Positions 1-8,570 of a stretch of 50,445 bases of DNA are shown here, piece after piece (the first letter of the stretch is position 1; every line of letters begins with the position of its first letter). The stretch lies in IMG/VR virus record IMGVR_UViG_3300037258_000061, positions 1-50,445 of that record; one strand, 5' to 3'. The notes below the pieces were generated by a model. It was not told the origin of the DNA. It did not search any database and saw only the letters and a list, made by a program, of their open reading frames with translations. The translations under genes were made by a program, and so were the position numbers. Origin of the DNA: a virus.

Positions 1-113
1 GCAGGTGTCATACCAGACCAAACTCCACCTCTAATCTTGATATTAGACTTAATCAGAGGTGTAGTTTGAGGTCCAGTGAAGGTAGCTTGATGACCATAAA
101 ACACGTTTGCCAT
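1..113 (-). CDS. small virion-type protein, 5' fragment (second copy)
   Basis: This is the first 37 codons of a gene cut off by the window edge. Its protein is identical over this stretch to the N-terminus of the complete 88-residue protein at 50021-50287. It starts MANVFYGHQATF and lies just downstream of the 267-residue gene on the same strand, as the complete copy lies downstream of a homologue of that gene. It is either a true duplicate or the same gene seen twice because the contig ends overlap. No enzymatic motif is visible; the size and composition suit a small beta-rich structural protein. Confidence 0.75.
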   Translation of the reverse strand, partial: MANVFYGHQATFTGPQTTPLIKSNIKIRGGVWSGMTP

Positions 114-160
114 TTAAATATCCTCTCTACAATAATTCAAATTTAGATTGAGTTAAATGG
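1..160. repeat. terminal direct repeat, left copy
   Basis: Bases 1-160 match 50175-50334 with one mismatch that I can find (C at 127, T at 50301). Beyond 160 the two ends remain alignable for about 35 bases with several changes and then diverge, although both still encode the C-terminus of related proteins. The repeat covers the start of the 88-codon gene and its leader. Confidence 0.95.
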
Positions 161-964
161 CTAGTTAAAGTTAAAGTCGCAACCAAGAATAATTCCAAGC
201 AAGTTAACAGTACTACCGGCAGGGGTTACAGCTATCAGAACTGCTGTCAATAAAGTTCCATCCACAGTTAAAAACTGAGTTGTAGGATTGCCTGATAAAT
301 CTGTTATCAAGCACCGCTCTCTATGAGCTTTATGAACTGTAGAATTTATAGCCAAAGCTGCACTAGGAAGATTTACATCGGAATAACCACCATTCCACTG
401 GATAGGTACATCATGACCACTTCCAAATGTAAAGTTAACTAGTTCTAATCCCAATGATGTAAGTGCTACACCATTTACTACATAAATAAGATCAATCCAT
501 TTAATTCTAATTCCCTTTGGCAATGCATTGGGAAACGGTCCTAGAAGAGTCGGCAGCAGTTGAGATTGAATTGGAGGAAGAGTATTGCTTCCTGCTATTA
601 CATTATCACCATCTGGGATACCTTGATCGTAACCAAAACCAGAGGGATCGGAAGTTCCTTCGACAAGACTAGGACCAGGACCATTCGCAGTACCAAATGC
701 TTGCTGCATAGTATTTGTAGCAAAGTTATTGCTTTGTAAAATACCTGTACGCACAAACAATTTAGAAAGATTAAATTGAATTTGAGTGGAAGCTGAGGCT
801 GGAATTAAAATTGAACTTATTGGAGTAGTTCCAGCTCCACCCTGGGGTTCAATAACTGGAAAACTGGCAACAGCAGCATTAGCTACAATAGCATCTGTAG
901 CAGGTAAAAACAACTGAAGATCAGTATTTGGTGTATCTGCAAGGAGAGGTCCAGCAGTTCTCAT
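161..964 (-). CDS. putative virion surface or accessory head protein
   Basis: This encodes 267 residues rich in Gly, Pro, Thr, Ile and Leu, without charged helices, signal peptide or catalytic motif, so it looks like a beta-structured virion protein. The ATG at 964 follows a strong GGAGG ribosome binding site; an in-frame GTG at 976 lies inside that site and is less likely. It sits downstream of the capsid and zinc-ribbon genes and upstream of a small structural gene. Its last 35 or so residues have a diverged homologue at the other window end (50335-50445) that shares a GCD(F/Y)N(F/L)N ending. A head decoration, spike or connector protein is the best guess from position. Confidence 0.7.
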   Translation of the reverse strand: MRTAGPLLADTPNTDLQLFLPATDAIVANAAVASFPVIEPQGGAGTTPISSILIPASASTQIQFNLSKLFVRTGILQSNNFATNTMQQAFGTANGPGPSLVEGTSDPSGFGYDQGIPDGDNVIAGSNTLPPIQSQLLPTLLGPFPNALPKGIRIKWIDLIYVVNGVALTSLGLELVNFTFGSGHDVPIQWNGGYSDVNLPSAALAINSTVHKAHRERCLITDLSGNPTTQFLTVDGTLLTAVLIAVTPAGSTVNLLGIILGCDFNFN

Positions 965-1034
965 GATTTCCTCCACCCGAGAGGTTTACAATGCGTCGGG
1001 CCGCGGTTGCTAGGAACGTTAAGTTTAAATAGGA

Positions 1035-1310
1035 TTAGAATCCTACTATTTGGACATCATTATCATCCTTGTCGATATTATTATCGGGGTTGGTAATCTT
1101 AGGATCAGGCATAAATTCAATTTGACCGTCATCCAAGCGCTGAACTATCATACGCTCTCTAATTCCAGGAGACTGAGGAAATTGATCTAAGCATGTGTTG
1201 CATAGCAAAACTCCATTTTGCCATGTCATTTCGTGAATCTTAAGTTTATCATCGCACCGGCCACAATAATGCCAAGGTCCACCGGGTACTTGATAGATAT
1301 TCCTTGTCAT
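1035..1310 (-). CDS. small zinc-ribbon protein
   Basis: This encodes 91 residues with two CxxC knuckles (CGRC near residue 17 and CNTC near residue 38) and an acidic Asp/Asn-rich tail. That pattern fits a single zinc-ribbon domain. I place the start at the ATG at 1310, preceded by a GGGGAAGG ribosome binding site; a TTG fifteen bases upstream is also in frame. Small zinc-ribbon proteins are frequent in phage structural operons, and their role is generally unknown. Confidence 0.7.
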   Translation of the reverse strand: MTRNIYQVPGGPWHYCGRCDDKLKIHEMTWQNGVLLCNTCLDQFPQSPGIRERMIVQRLDDGQIEFMPDPKITNPDNNIDKDDNDVQIVGF

Positions 1311-1371
1311 AATTGCCTTCCCCAAGGTATCATTCCAGATAAACGACAGAACGATGCGATGATAAAATTAA

Positions 1372-1421
1372 GTGGGAGAGAAGCGGAGTCACCTAAGAAA
1401 ACGCTTTTTAAACTCTCCCAC
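1372..1421 (-). terminator. long hairpin after the 187-residue gene, possible terminator
   Basis: A 9-bp perfect stem (GTGGGAGAG at 1372-1380 with CTCTCCCAC at 1413-1421) encloses a second stem, AAGCG with CGCTT (381-385 and 402-406 of that kilobase). On the minus strand it lies directly after the stop codon at 1429 and is followed by TTAATTTTATC, a moderate U-rich tail. It may be a weak terminator or a 3'-end stabilising structure. Confidence 0.5.
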
Positions 1422-1428
1422 AGTGCCC

Positions 1429-1992
1429 CTACTTTGACTCGGTAGGAGTTGCAGGGGCAGCTTTAGCAGGCTTTGCAGCTTCAACTGGCTTAACTTCTTC
1501 AGTTTTAACTGGATCAGCAGGCTTTGGTGTCTGAGTTGGCACAGGTGTCTGTGCCGGCTTAGGTACAATAGGAACAGCAGGCTGTAGAGTTGCCGGAGTT
1601 ACTGCAGGTGAAGTTACTGGCAACTTAGGAGCAGGCTGAACAATTGCCTTCGGGGGAATAGATTGACCAGTTCCTGCAGTAGAAACTGCAGATTTAACTG
1701 CAGTTGTATTTACAGCTGCTGCTTCTTTCTTTTGACGCCTGGTAACTCGCAGAACGTTTCCCTCTACATCTGCGTCCTGAAAGGTCTGCCACGGCGAGGT
1801 CTTAATCGTAACTGTCAAAAGCTGCTGATTACGATTATATGCGCCTGTAAGATAAGTAAGTGAGCCAATATGACCTGAAACTGTATCAATTGTGCTCTGA
1901 GTTACTTGAAAACCATCCTGCATAACTGCGGCGCGGAACTGTTCAAACTCCGCAGGACTGTAACTTGCGAATTGAAACTGCTGAGATTTCAT
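1429..1992 (-). CDS. structural-operon protein with Pro/Ala/Lys-rich tail
   Basis: This encodes 187 residues. The first 90 or so look globular. The rest is a low-complexity stretch of Pro, Ala, Thr, Val and Lys (repeated PKPA/PAKPA-like units) that is probably extended and disordered. The ATG at 1992 follows CGGAG. It lies between the major capsid gene and the zinc-ribbon gene, and is bracketed by two hairpins (2028-2063 upstream, 1372-1421 downstream), so it may be transcribed at a different level from its neighbours. I do not recognise the family. Confidence 0.65.
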   Translation of the reverse strand: MKSQQFQFASYSPAEFEQFRAAVMQDGFQVTQSTIDTVSGHIGSLTYLTGAYNRNQQLLTVTIKTSPWQTFQDADVEGNVLRVTRRQKKEAAAVNTTAVKSAVSTAGTGQSIPPKAIVQPAPKLPVTSPAVTPATLQPAVPIVPKPAQTPVPTQTPKPADPVKTEEVKPVEAAKPAKAAPATPTESK

Positions 1993-2021
1993 GATAGCTC
2001 CGAGAAACTGTAGTTTAAGTT

Positions 2022-2063
2022 AAAAAGTGGGAGTAGTTCGGTTCTCTCTAGAAACTACTCCCA
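2022..2063 (-). terminator. rho-independent terminator after the major capsid gene
   Basis: TGGGAGTAGTT at 2028-2038 pairs perfectly over 11 bp with AACTACTCCCA at 2053-2063. On the minus strand the stem is followed by CTTTTT (2027-2022). It sits 15 bases beyond the capsid stop codon. A terminator just after the most abundant structural gene would raise capsid message over the genes that follow. Confidence 0.8.
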
Positions 2064-2077
2064 AAATTTAAATTTAA

Positions 2078-3034
2078 CTACGGCCCCATCGACCCCCAGG
2101 TTCCCTGCCACTGTGGGCATCCAGCACTAACTCTGAAACGAACCTTCTGCTTAATTGCATCCGTATCGAAGTCGTTGTCGAATGTGGTAGTTTCACGCTC
2201 ACGATTGTAGAATGTGAGAGCCGTGTCCATCTTATCTGCAGTCAAGAACCAACTAGAAGCAGACGTAAAGTAATGGCACTGCATAACATCGAGATTCTCA
2301 GGAAGAATAGAGTTGATCTCGTTGTCAGACGTGTACGGTTTGCCCGGTGAGCCAAGAATCTCACGAGCAATGAAGATTAACTCAGGCGGAATCAATAGAT
2401 GCTTCCAGCGTGATGCAGTTGGAAAGCCTCTATTATCAACCATACGATTTGCCTGGTTGATTGCAAGTTGTAGACCAGCGATTGATAGATCAATATCAGT
2501 CTCTGGACGGTTGGGATAAGTACCAGCAGCAGTGATGATATTGCCCAAACCCGGAGCAATAGCAGTTGCCTGTGAACCACCAAGCAATGCGTGCTGATTG
2601 TAGAACAGCGGATTGCCGTCAAACGTTACGACGTTAGAGCTGAAGCCCTGATTAAAGATGCTCCAAGCAATAACTTCGCGTGTGAAACGAGAGCTGCGAG
2701 CAAGTGTACGAGGACCTTGACGAATAAGACCATACTGGTCATCATCCATCAGTTCCTTTGATGTACGAATGCCCAAGCTATAAGTCAAGTGCAGGAAACG
2801 ATACGAACCGCCCTGAATCATAGCTGTATACTGCGTGGGTGTATTCTCAGGTTTCTCTTGAAGCGGCCCAACACCTGCCATTTCAAGTTCCTGTTCATAC
2901 ATTGCGTCAGATCCCTTTACGTTAAACACCGTAGGGTACTCTTCTGCGCGCTGTTCCATGTCTTGCCAGTCTTTGTAAATCTTCTTAAGACCGGGAGCCA
3001 TGAGCTGATAAAACATTCCGCGTACTTGGCTCAT
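2078..3034 (-). CDS. major capsid protein (HK97 fold, Mu gpT-like)
   Basis: This encodes 318 residues and would form the icosahedral shell. The N-terminal region with an SKELMDDDQYGLI-type segment, the TREVIAW helix and the NPLFYNQHALLG stretch are reminiscent of the Mu-like major head subunit family, which adopts the HK97 fold. Length fits that family. It starts with ATG after a GAGGAT site. The order portal, scaffold, accessory proteins, capsid, terminator is the usual phage head order. The family assignment is by eye; the position makes the capsid role likely. Confidence 0.75.
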   Translation of the reverse strand: MSQVRGMFYQLMAPGLKKIYKDWQDMEQRAEEYPTVFNVKGSDAMYEQELEMAGVGPLQEKPENTPTQYTAMIQGGSYRFLHLTYSLGIRTSKELMDDDQYGLIRQGPRTLARSSRFTREVIAWSIFNQGFSSNVVTFDGNPLFYNQHALLGGSQATAIAPGLGNIITAAGTYPNRPETDIDLSIAGLQLAINQANRMVDNRGFPTASRWKHLLIPPELIFIAREILGSPGKPYTSDNEINSILPENLDVMQCHYFTSASSWFLTADKMDTALTFYNRERETTTFDNDFDTDAIKQKVRFRVSAGCPQWQGTWGSMGP

Positions 3035-3093
3035 TGCTATATCCTCATTTTGAATTTAATTACAAAATTGTTGCTCAGTTATTCAAACTGAGG

Positions 3094-3729
3094 TTAGCTA
3101 AGCTGACGCGCTGCAGTGATGAACTTGCCAATTACATGACCATTGACAAGATTACCATCTACAGAGTCGTAGTCAAGCACCTGAAATACAGTGTTTGTGC
3201 CCGGCGTATCTTTGTTTGCGTCGAGATAGCAAGTTCCACCGGAATCAAACGTAATTCCGTAAGACTTACCAAGCATCTCTAGCAAAGTTGGAATATAATC
3301 TGCAGGCACTGCACCGGCAGAATTATCTACCTGAATGTTAAAACGAGTATCTCCATTTGCAACGAAGAACAAAGTACGTCCATCAATTGCAGGAGTACCC
3401 AAAGCAATGTTAACCGCGTTTGGCTCATTTACAACGTTGCCATAGGTCTGTAGTGCTTTATTTCCAGTTACCTGTTGATAGCCAGGCTGAGGTGCTCCAG
3501 CGCCATCTGTACCAAGATTCTGGCCAAATGAAGATGAGATTCCTGAAATACCAGCCGTGATAGTTGTACCATCCCACTTCTGAATGAAACCCGCACCAGT
3601 AAGTTGAACGGGTACACCACCTAGAAATGTCTGGCCTGCGAGTTCCGGAATTGCTTGAGTACGATCGGTGTTTCCGGAATCCGTTTCGACAGGAAAGACA
3701 GGCGTGTGAACTGCAATATTCGCTGCCAT
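3094..3729 (-). CDS. putative head decoration or stabilisation protein
   Basis: This encodes 211 residues, strongly Gly, Thr, Ala and Asn rich, starting MAANIAVHTPVFPVE after a good AAGGAG site. It contains beta-type segments (TFLGGVPVQLTGAGFIQKWDG) of the sort seen in small capsid-binding proteins of siphophages and podophages. It lies immediately upstream of the major capsid gene, the usual place for a decoration protein. No catalytic motif is visible. A decoration role is an inference from position and composition. Confidence 0.6.
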   Translation of the reverse strand: MAANIAVHTPVFPVETDSGNTDRTQAIPELAGQTFLGGVPVQLTGAGFIQKWDGTTITAGISGISSSFGQNLGTDGAGAPQPGYQQVTGNKALQTYGNVVNEPNAVNIALGTPAIDGRTLFFVANGDTRFNIQVDNSAGAVPADYIPTLLEMLGKSYGITFDSGGTCYLDANKDTPGTNTVFQVLDYDSVDGNLVNGHVIGKFITAARQLS

Positions 3730-3828
3730 TTTTCTGTATCTCCTTCAATTTAACTACTTTGTGATGCACCCTTTTCAACTGGCGTCAGCTTTTATACTAA
3801 AGCTAATCTATTTTTAAACTCTAAAAAC

Positions 3829-4668
3829 TTAACCGAGTGGCGAATACGTTGTCATCTTTCCCTCAGAGTTATACTTATTCCAAGCATCTCCAAGAGGCAA
3901 ACCCGTTCTATCGTCGAGTGATTTCTCAATCTCACCTTCGATTGTTCTTTTCATCTGTTCGTGCAACTTAGACTGCTGTGTCATTGCAATTGCACGCAGA
4001 TAATTACTGCGAAGCTGCGTGTACAAGCGCTTCTTTGGAATCTTCATTGCAACTGCGTCAATATAAACAAAATGACCTTGAGCATCTGCTTCAATTTCAA
4101 CCTTCAACTCTTCTGCAAGATCTTCTCTTGTTATATACTGCCAGCCCTGTGCGCGCTTCTGTCCAAGATTCTTAGATGAAGTCTGAACCCAGCGAGGTGA
4201 AAAGTTAGAATCCTTCAATTTGATATTAAGAAACTCAGGAATTTGATGGTCGATTGCCTGAATTGGTACGTTAACATCAAAAATAGAACTTTCTTGCAGA
4301 TTTTCAAAGTCAGTTATGTACTGAAGCTTTGGTTTTTTAATCTCTTGTGTTGCAACTGCATCTGCTTGAATTGTTTCTTGAACTCTGCGTGCAAATTGAG
4401 CAAGCAAATCATCAGGTAGATGCTTAATAAACTCAACTTGCTGTTCATACGTGAGCTTTTTTCCAGTTGAATCAGCTGCAACCTGACTTACAACGTTAGG
4501 TGGGGCATCTGCTGGAATAGTATCACGTTTAATTCCTTCGGTGAATGTGTTCGGCGCGGTTTTAACTTCGTTAATCGGCCGTGTTACTTTCTCCGCATTG
4601 GTTTCTTCCACGCCAGATGGCATAGAAGTCGGAGTTTTGACAGGAGGAACAATAGGATTGTTTGGCAT
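3829..4668 (-). CDS. head-operon protein of unknown function
   Basis: This encodes 279 residues. A Pro/Thr-rich, probably flexible N-terminus (about residues 1-75) is followed by a charged, partly helical region with many Lys, Gln and Glu and the segment DIETDAQGHFVYIDAVAMKI-like near residue 190. It lies between the scaffold-like gene and the decoration-like gene, and starts two bases before the scaffold stop is cleared, with a GGGAGAAA site. Position suggests a head-assembly or internal head protein. I do not recognise a family. Confidence 0.6.
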   Translation of the reverse strand: MPNNPIVPPVKTPTSMPSGVEETNAEKVTRPINEVKTAPNTFTEGIKRDTIPADAPPNVVSQVAADSTGKKLTYEQQVEFIKHLPDDLLAQFARRVQETIQADAVATQEIKKPKLQYITDFENLQESSIFDVNVPIQAIDHQIPEFLNIKLKDSNFSPRWVQTSSKNLGQKRAQGWQYITREDLAEELKVEIEADAQGHFVYIDAVAMKIPKKRLYTQLRSNYLRAIAMTQQSKLHEQMKRTIEGEIEKSLDDRTGLPLGDAWNKYNSEGKMTTYSPLG

Positions 4669-4669
4669 G

Positions 4670-5386
4670 TTAGTCTATTTCTCCCGTCAACTGCAATTCC
4701 TGCATTGCTGTGGCATATTCCTCTGGTTTCATACCCATCTTCGCAGCAACTTCTTTCATTTGCTGTGTGAGTACAGGAGTTTTAGAACCACCATCTCCAG
4801 CAGGAGCACCTGTTCCAGTACCAGAAGAACTAGCTGAAGAGAAACGAGACTTAATCTTATTCTCAGCTATGTCTTTCTGGAAGTCAAAGACAATAAGTTT
4901 GTATGCATTCCTAATAACTTCGGGATTTGCACGTTGTTCTGGTGATTGAGCATCGAGGAGAGCGTCAATTTTTCCTCGTACAGCCCCGGTGTAGTAAGGA
5001 AACTCCTCTTCATTATCAAAGATTGATCTGCGCTGCTCGTTTCCTTGCTGAAGCAAGGTTGCGATAGCAAGCGGCCTGAGAGTTTCGCTGACATAATTCC
5101 TCGTAGCATCGTCAACATTTTCAAACTGTTTGTTATGCTCTGTCTGTTGCTGTTGTTGACGCTGCTGCTCTACACGCTGGCGAGCTGCAGTCTGCTCATC
5201 CAAGAAAGTTTGCATCGCTTTCAGAGTTGGATGCTCATCAATCTTAGAACCAAGAGCATCAAGTTTCGTTTGAAACTCTGTTTTCTGTTCAGTTATAGCT
5301 TTGTTAATTGTTTCAGGCGTGACCTCTGGAACTTGGTCACCCTCCGTTTTGGACTTTACTCCGCCCATCTGCAACCAGTTTGGCAT
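4670..5386 (-). CDS. scaffolding protein
   Basis: This encodes 238 residues with a strongly helical, Gln/Glu-rich centre (a run of arginine and glutamine around residues 68-85, probable coiled coil), a Gly/Ser/Thr hinge near residues 185-205 and a short helical C-terminus. This is the composition of phage scaffolding proteins, which fill the prohead and are lost on packaging. The start is ATG at 5386 after AAGGAG. It lies between portal and capsid genes as expected. Assignment rests on position and composition. Confidence 0.7.
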   Translation of the reverse strand: MPNWLQMGGVKSKTEGDQVPEVTPETINKAITEQKTEFQTKLDALGSKIDEHPTLKAMQTFLDEQTAARQRVEQQRQQQQQTEHNKQFENVDDATRNYVSETLRPLAIATLLQQGNEQRRSIFDNEEEFPYYTGAVRGKIDALLDAQSPEQRANPEVIRNAYKLIVFDFQKDIAENKIKSRFSSASSSGTGTGAPAGDGGSKTPVLTQQMKEVAAKMGMKPEEYATAMQELQLTGEID

Positions 5387-5397
5387 TTCCGTACTCC

Positions 5398-5634
5398 TTA
5401 ATTTGACTTAGATGGTTCAGTTTTAATACCTTCTTGCGCTCTCATTGCTTTTAGTTGTTCTTCTTTAAAATCATGATGTTTCTTTGCAGTTTGAGGGAGA
5501 AGTATAGCTTGATCTACTTCATGTAAAGCTCCGCGATGCTTATTTATCTCATCTAGTGTGAGATTGCTATTGTACAGTATCTCCTGTATTAGGAATACCC
5601 TGCGGAAGTTGAGGTATTCCAGAATTGCCTGCAT
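5398..5634 (-). CDS. small head-operon protein overlapping the portal gene
   Basis: This encodes 78 residues, helical and charged, ending IKTEPSKSN. I choose the ATG at 5634 (MQAILEYLNFRR), which overlaps the portal 3' end by 68 bases in another frame. An in-frame upstream ATG at 5760 would make 120 residues, but the extra part lies wholly over portal codons and looks arbitrary. It precedes the scaffold gene by 11 bases. The function is unknown; small helical proteins here often assist prohead assembly. Confidence 0.55.
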   Translation of the reverse strand: MQAILEYLNFRRVFLIQEILYNSNLTLDEINKHRGALHEVDQAILLPQTAKKHHDFKEEQLKAMRAQEGIKTEPSKSN

Positions 5635-7579
5635 TTCCACCGAATGGTATTGAACCGCCAGCGCTTGGTGATTGCTGATTAGTTTGGGCCACGGGTTTTG
5701 TAGTTCCACCACTCCCGCCGCTCCGGATACCTGCTGAGTTGACTCCTGCTTCGAGTTCATTTTGCTCCTGTTCTAACAACTGTTGTACTCCTTGAGGCAA
5801 TGGTGCAAGTCTTTCTACGTCTGGATGCTCAAAGTTACGTAGAATTCTACGAACTAAAGCATTTTTTGCTATCAAACACTCCATCATATATTGTTTTAAC
5901 TCAGGTGGCATTTGCTGAGTTGTAACAATGGCTGCTACAGTTTGCTGATCTGACTGTTGAATCCGTTCTAGAGTTGAAAGCAGAAGCATATCATTCTGCT
6001 TTTCAAGTTCTTTGTTGTTGCTTGCTGTAGCTGGCTTAATCAGAAGACCAAGCTTTCCATTCTTATAGTTTTCAAGTGCTGCTTTAAGAATTTGAGCTTT
6101 ATCACCATAGCTACGCAGTCGATTACCACTAATACCATAAGTTGCGTATTGTGTAAGAATCTTTCGACCCATACGAACGTGAGCCGAGCGCATATCACTC
6201 ATGCGCAAGTTGTTCCGATTGTTAGAAGCCTGCATTGCTATTGCAGTTCCCTGCGCTGAATAGTTACCACGCTTCGGATTTACAATTCCACCTCCTGCAC
6301 CACCCACTGCAGGATCAACACCTGATCTATCTTTCGCAAGAGAGAGTGTAAGCATCTCATCTTCAGATGTAATAGTTGCGCCGGGCGCTCCAAGAGTCAA
6401 TAGTTCTAGATCATCCTTCGGTGCTGGGATAACTGCGCCAGGATAAATTTGAATTACAGATGATAAGGAACTCCCTGTGTTAATTCTGACAACCCCAGTA
6501 TTTGCGAGGTCACGATTATCAACACGTTGATTATGAATTCTCGAAACTTCTCGTTGGTACATCTCCAACATTTCCATGAATCCATAACCATAGTACTGGT
6601 CGTCATCATAGGCAAGTTTCGCATCTTCAAATGGAACCTCATTCTTTGGATAGGGATTAAATATACCACCCAAAAGAGATTTAGACTTATGATGCCAGTG
6701 AGCAATGATTCTGTACTTCTTACCACCCATCCACCAAGAGAACCAGCACTCGTGAAAGTCCCACTCACCTCCAACATTACTCCAATTGTTGTTCATTCCC
6801 TTAGATTCTTCTTGCATGGCCTGCATATAGTCAGGGCCTTGTCTATCAGGACCAAGATCCAAGAGCGTTTGCAACTTTGCTTTGTCGTAAATATGAAGGT
6901 CTTCGTTCTTTTCGATCAAATCACGTAGCTGTGGCTTCTTGTATGGCACAATATGAGCCATGAAGTCACAATTACGCAAGTTTGAGGTCTGGGGATCGAC
7001 TAGAAAACGATTGAGTGGCACATTCTCAGGACGAGGATTATCAAAAATCGTCTCTGTTTCGAATCTTGATGAACCTTCCCCGCCTGTGTACACTTGTTCT
7101 TGAGTAAAGAGCCAGGGAAATTTAGCAATTCCAGTGCCATAACGACCTGCGGAGGCAAATACAACTTCCTCGACGCGGTATAAATCTAATTCCATCGGAT
7201 CGAGAGATACATCTGACATGAAAGCTTCGATCATAGCTCTCTGATCGTCTCCAACACCCTTCTTCCAATCACCAAGGATCGAAGCTACAAATAGCTGATC
7301 GCTTTGGTAGATCGACATTATTCGAGATAGCAGCTCGTCAGAATGAGTAGCGGCTAACTGTACGACTAAGTTGCTTGCCATAGGCCAAGGAAATGTTTTT
7401 TCCTTAACTTCTGGTATACCTTTGTAAGTCTTAACCCACTTCGGTAAAAGGTCTTCACGCAGATTCTGAGTTTTCGCCATCAAATACGAAATCTGATTGA
7501 AGATGTAACTCTTCAAATCATCCAACTCTTGCGTATTTGAAATCTCTTTTTCTAGCGAAAGAACTTTAGGAAAGGGCAT
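5567..7579 (-). CDS. portal protein
   Basis: This encodes 670 residues. The N-terminal part carries portal-like features: an early helical region, a FPWPMASNLVVQLAATHSDELLSRI stretch of the sort found in P22-type portals near residues 64-90, and a central domain with QREVSRIHNQRVDN (about 345-360). The C-terminus is Gln/Gly/Ser rich and probably disordered. Length fits podovirus portals. The dodecameric portal forms the DNA channel and docks terminase and the tail adaptor. The gene follows the terminase and a few small genes, and precedes the scaffold. Confidence 0.85.
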   Translation of the reverse strand: MPFPKVLSLEKEISNTQELDDLKSYIFNQISYLMAKTQNLREDLLPKWVKTYKGIPEVKEKTFPWPMASNLVVQLAATHSDELLSRIMSIYQSDQLFVASILGDWKKGVGDDQRAMIEAFMSDVSLDPMELDLYRVEEVVFASAGRYGTGIAKFPWLFTQEQVYTGGEGSSRFETETIFDNPRPENVPLNRFLVDPQTSNLRNCDFMAHIVPYKKPQLRDLIEKNEDLHIYDKAKLQTLLDLGPDRQGPDYMQAMQEESKGMNNNWSNVGGEWDFHECWFSWWMGGKKYRIIAHWHHKSKSLLGGIFNPYPKNEVPFEDAKLAYDDDQYYGYGFMEMLEMYQREVSRIHNQRVDNRDLANTGVVRINTGSSLSSVIQIYPGAVIPAPKDDLELLTLGAPGATITSEDEMLTLSLAKDRSGVDPAVGGAGGGIVNPKRGNYSAQGTAIAMQASNNRNNLRMSDMRSAHVRMGRKILTQYATYGISGNRLRSYGDKAQILKAALENYKNGKLGLLIKPATASNNKELEKQNDMLLLSTLERIQQSDQQTVAAIVTTQQMPPELKQYMMECLIAKNALVRRILRNFEHPDVERLAPLPQGVQQLLEQEQNELEAGVNSAGIRSGGSGGTTKPVAQTNQQSPSAGGSIPFGGNAGNSGIPQLPQGIPNTGDTVQ

Positions 7580-7580
7580 C

Positions 7581-7808
7581 TTAATTTCCAGTCTTTACAG
7601 TCGTGGTTGCTTGATCTGTATTGATTGTTGTAGATGGTTGAGATGGTGTCAACTGACGAATACCCATTAAAGCTGAACCAATGTAACTAAAAGCCTGAGC
7701 TGCTTCGTTATTCTTCTGATAAAAAAAGAAGGCTGCTATGAGTAAGAGTAAAAATCCGTAAAAATTCTGATTTAGAAAATTTGTGGCGGCATTTACAGCA
7801 GTACTCAT
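7581..7808 (-). CDS. small single-span membrane protein, holin candidate
   Basis: This encodes 75 residues with one strong hydrophobic helix (FYGFLLLLIAAFFFYQ, about residues 16-31) followed by a Thr/Gln-rich polar tail. AGGAGG precedes the ATG. It ends one base before the portal gene begins. With the endolysin encoded far away on the other arm, this is one of few plausible holin candidates, although a virion-associated membrane peptide is equally possible. Confidence 0.6.
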   Translation of the reverse strand: MSTAVNAATNFLNQNFYGFLLLLIAAFFFYQKNNEAAQAFSYIGSALMGIRQLTPSQPSTTINTDQATTTVKTGN

Positions 7809-7822
7809 AGCAACCTCCTATT

Positions 7823-8200
7823 TTAAACTTTAGCAGGAACTGCAGCAGCAGCGACGGGAGTGGCAACAACTGGAGCGACAGCAGCAGGCGTAGCTTTCTG
7901 TGCTTCGTAATCTTTATAAGCTTTCTCAATAGCTGCATCTGCAACTTTAAATTGAGCAAGCCAAGTTTTAGCATCATCGTATGCTGTGGTGTCCGCAGGA
8001 ATGTTAATTCCCTTATCATCTACAGCAACTGCAATAGCTGCAGCGAGAGGAATACTAGCTTTCCAGAGCGGTACAATAGCCTCTGTAATTGCTGGAGCAT
8101 CCTTAACTGCAACTTCAAGTACTGATTGAACTTTCTTTTCATCGGCAAAGAGTTTCACGGCGAAACCCTTGATATCGTTAAACACTGACGTAAGACTCAT
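7823..8200 (-). CDS. unknown Ala-rich protein of the packaging operon
   Basis: This encodes 125 residues beginning MSLTSVFNDIKGFAVKLFADEKKVQ and ending in an Ala/Pro/Val-rich tail. The ATG at 8200 follows an excellent GAGGGAG site, so I prefer it. An in-frame ATG at 8401 would add a Pro/Thr-rich segment of 67 residues, overlapping the neighbouring membrane-protein gene; that longer form cannot be excluded. A central stretch, PLWKASIPLAAAIAVAV, is moderately hydrophobic. No family recognised. Confidence 0.55.
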   Translation of the reverse strand: MSLTSVFNDIKGFAVKLFADEKKVQSVLEVAVKDAPAITEAIVPLWKASIPLAAAIAVAVDDKGINIPADTTAYDDAKTWLAQFKVADAAIEKAYKDYEAQKATPAAVAPVVATPVAAAAVPAKV

Positions 8201-8225
8201 GGTGACTCCCTCTTGAACAACTGGT

Positions 8226-8561
8226 TTATTCGGTACTATCATCTGTTCTGTGATTGCGGGTGTGGGACTCAACTCCGGGGCGACGTTTGATAGTTGTGAG
8301 ACTTTTTTTTCTACGGCCACTGGGGAGACGTGAGAAGTAGTTGGGGTATGAGTCAAGCTCTTCCGGATGCCGCCGTAGATAGTCGTCAACAAGTTTTTCA
8401 TGTTCTTCTATAAACACCATGAATGCATTTTTATACTTCTTATAGTTCTTCCAACCATACCGGAGTATTAAACCAAGAAGTCCTGTATTACCACCAAGAA
8501 GTATAGTTATGAAGAACTTGAATAGAGACACTTTAAGTTCAATTGTCCCTGGTGTAAACAT
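8226..8561 (-). CDS. small membrane protein with cytoplasmic tail
   Basis: This encodes 111 residues. A hydrophobic segment at about residues 12-32 (FKFFITILLGGNTGLLGLIL) is followed by a strongly basic and acidic helix (YGWKNYKKYKNAF, EEHEKLVDDYLRRHPEEL). GAGGCGGG precedes the ATG. It lies ten bases after the large terminase stop. The topology would suit a lysis accessory (holin or i-spanin-like) protein, but nothing in the sequence decides this. Its 3' third overlaps the possible longer form of the next gene. Confidence 0.55.
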   Translation of the reverse strand: MFTPGTIELKVSLFKFFITILLGGNTGLLGLILRYGWKNYKKYKNAFMVFIEEHEKLVDDYLRRHPEELDSYPNYFSRLPSGRRKKSLTTIKRRPGVESHTRNHRTDDSTE

Positions 8562-8570
8562 GACCCGCCT

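Noticed and set aside
1-160. Direct terminal repeats used for packaging
   Set aside because: A true terminal repeat should be identical and the sequence should not diverge inside a coding region at the very end; here the right end continues into a different allele or paralogue.
5635-5760. Longer form of the 78-residue protein
   Set aside because: The extra 42 codons lie fully over the portal frame and give unremarkable sequence; the nearer ATG is preferred.
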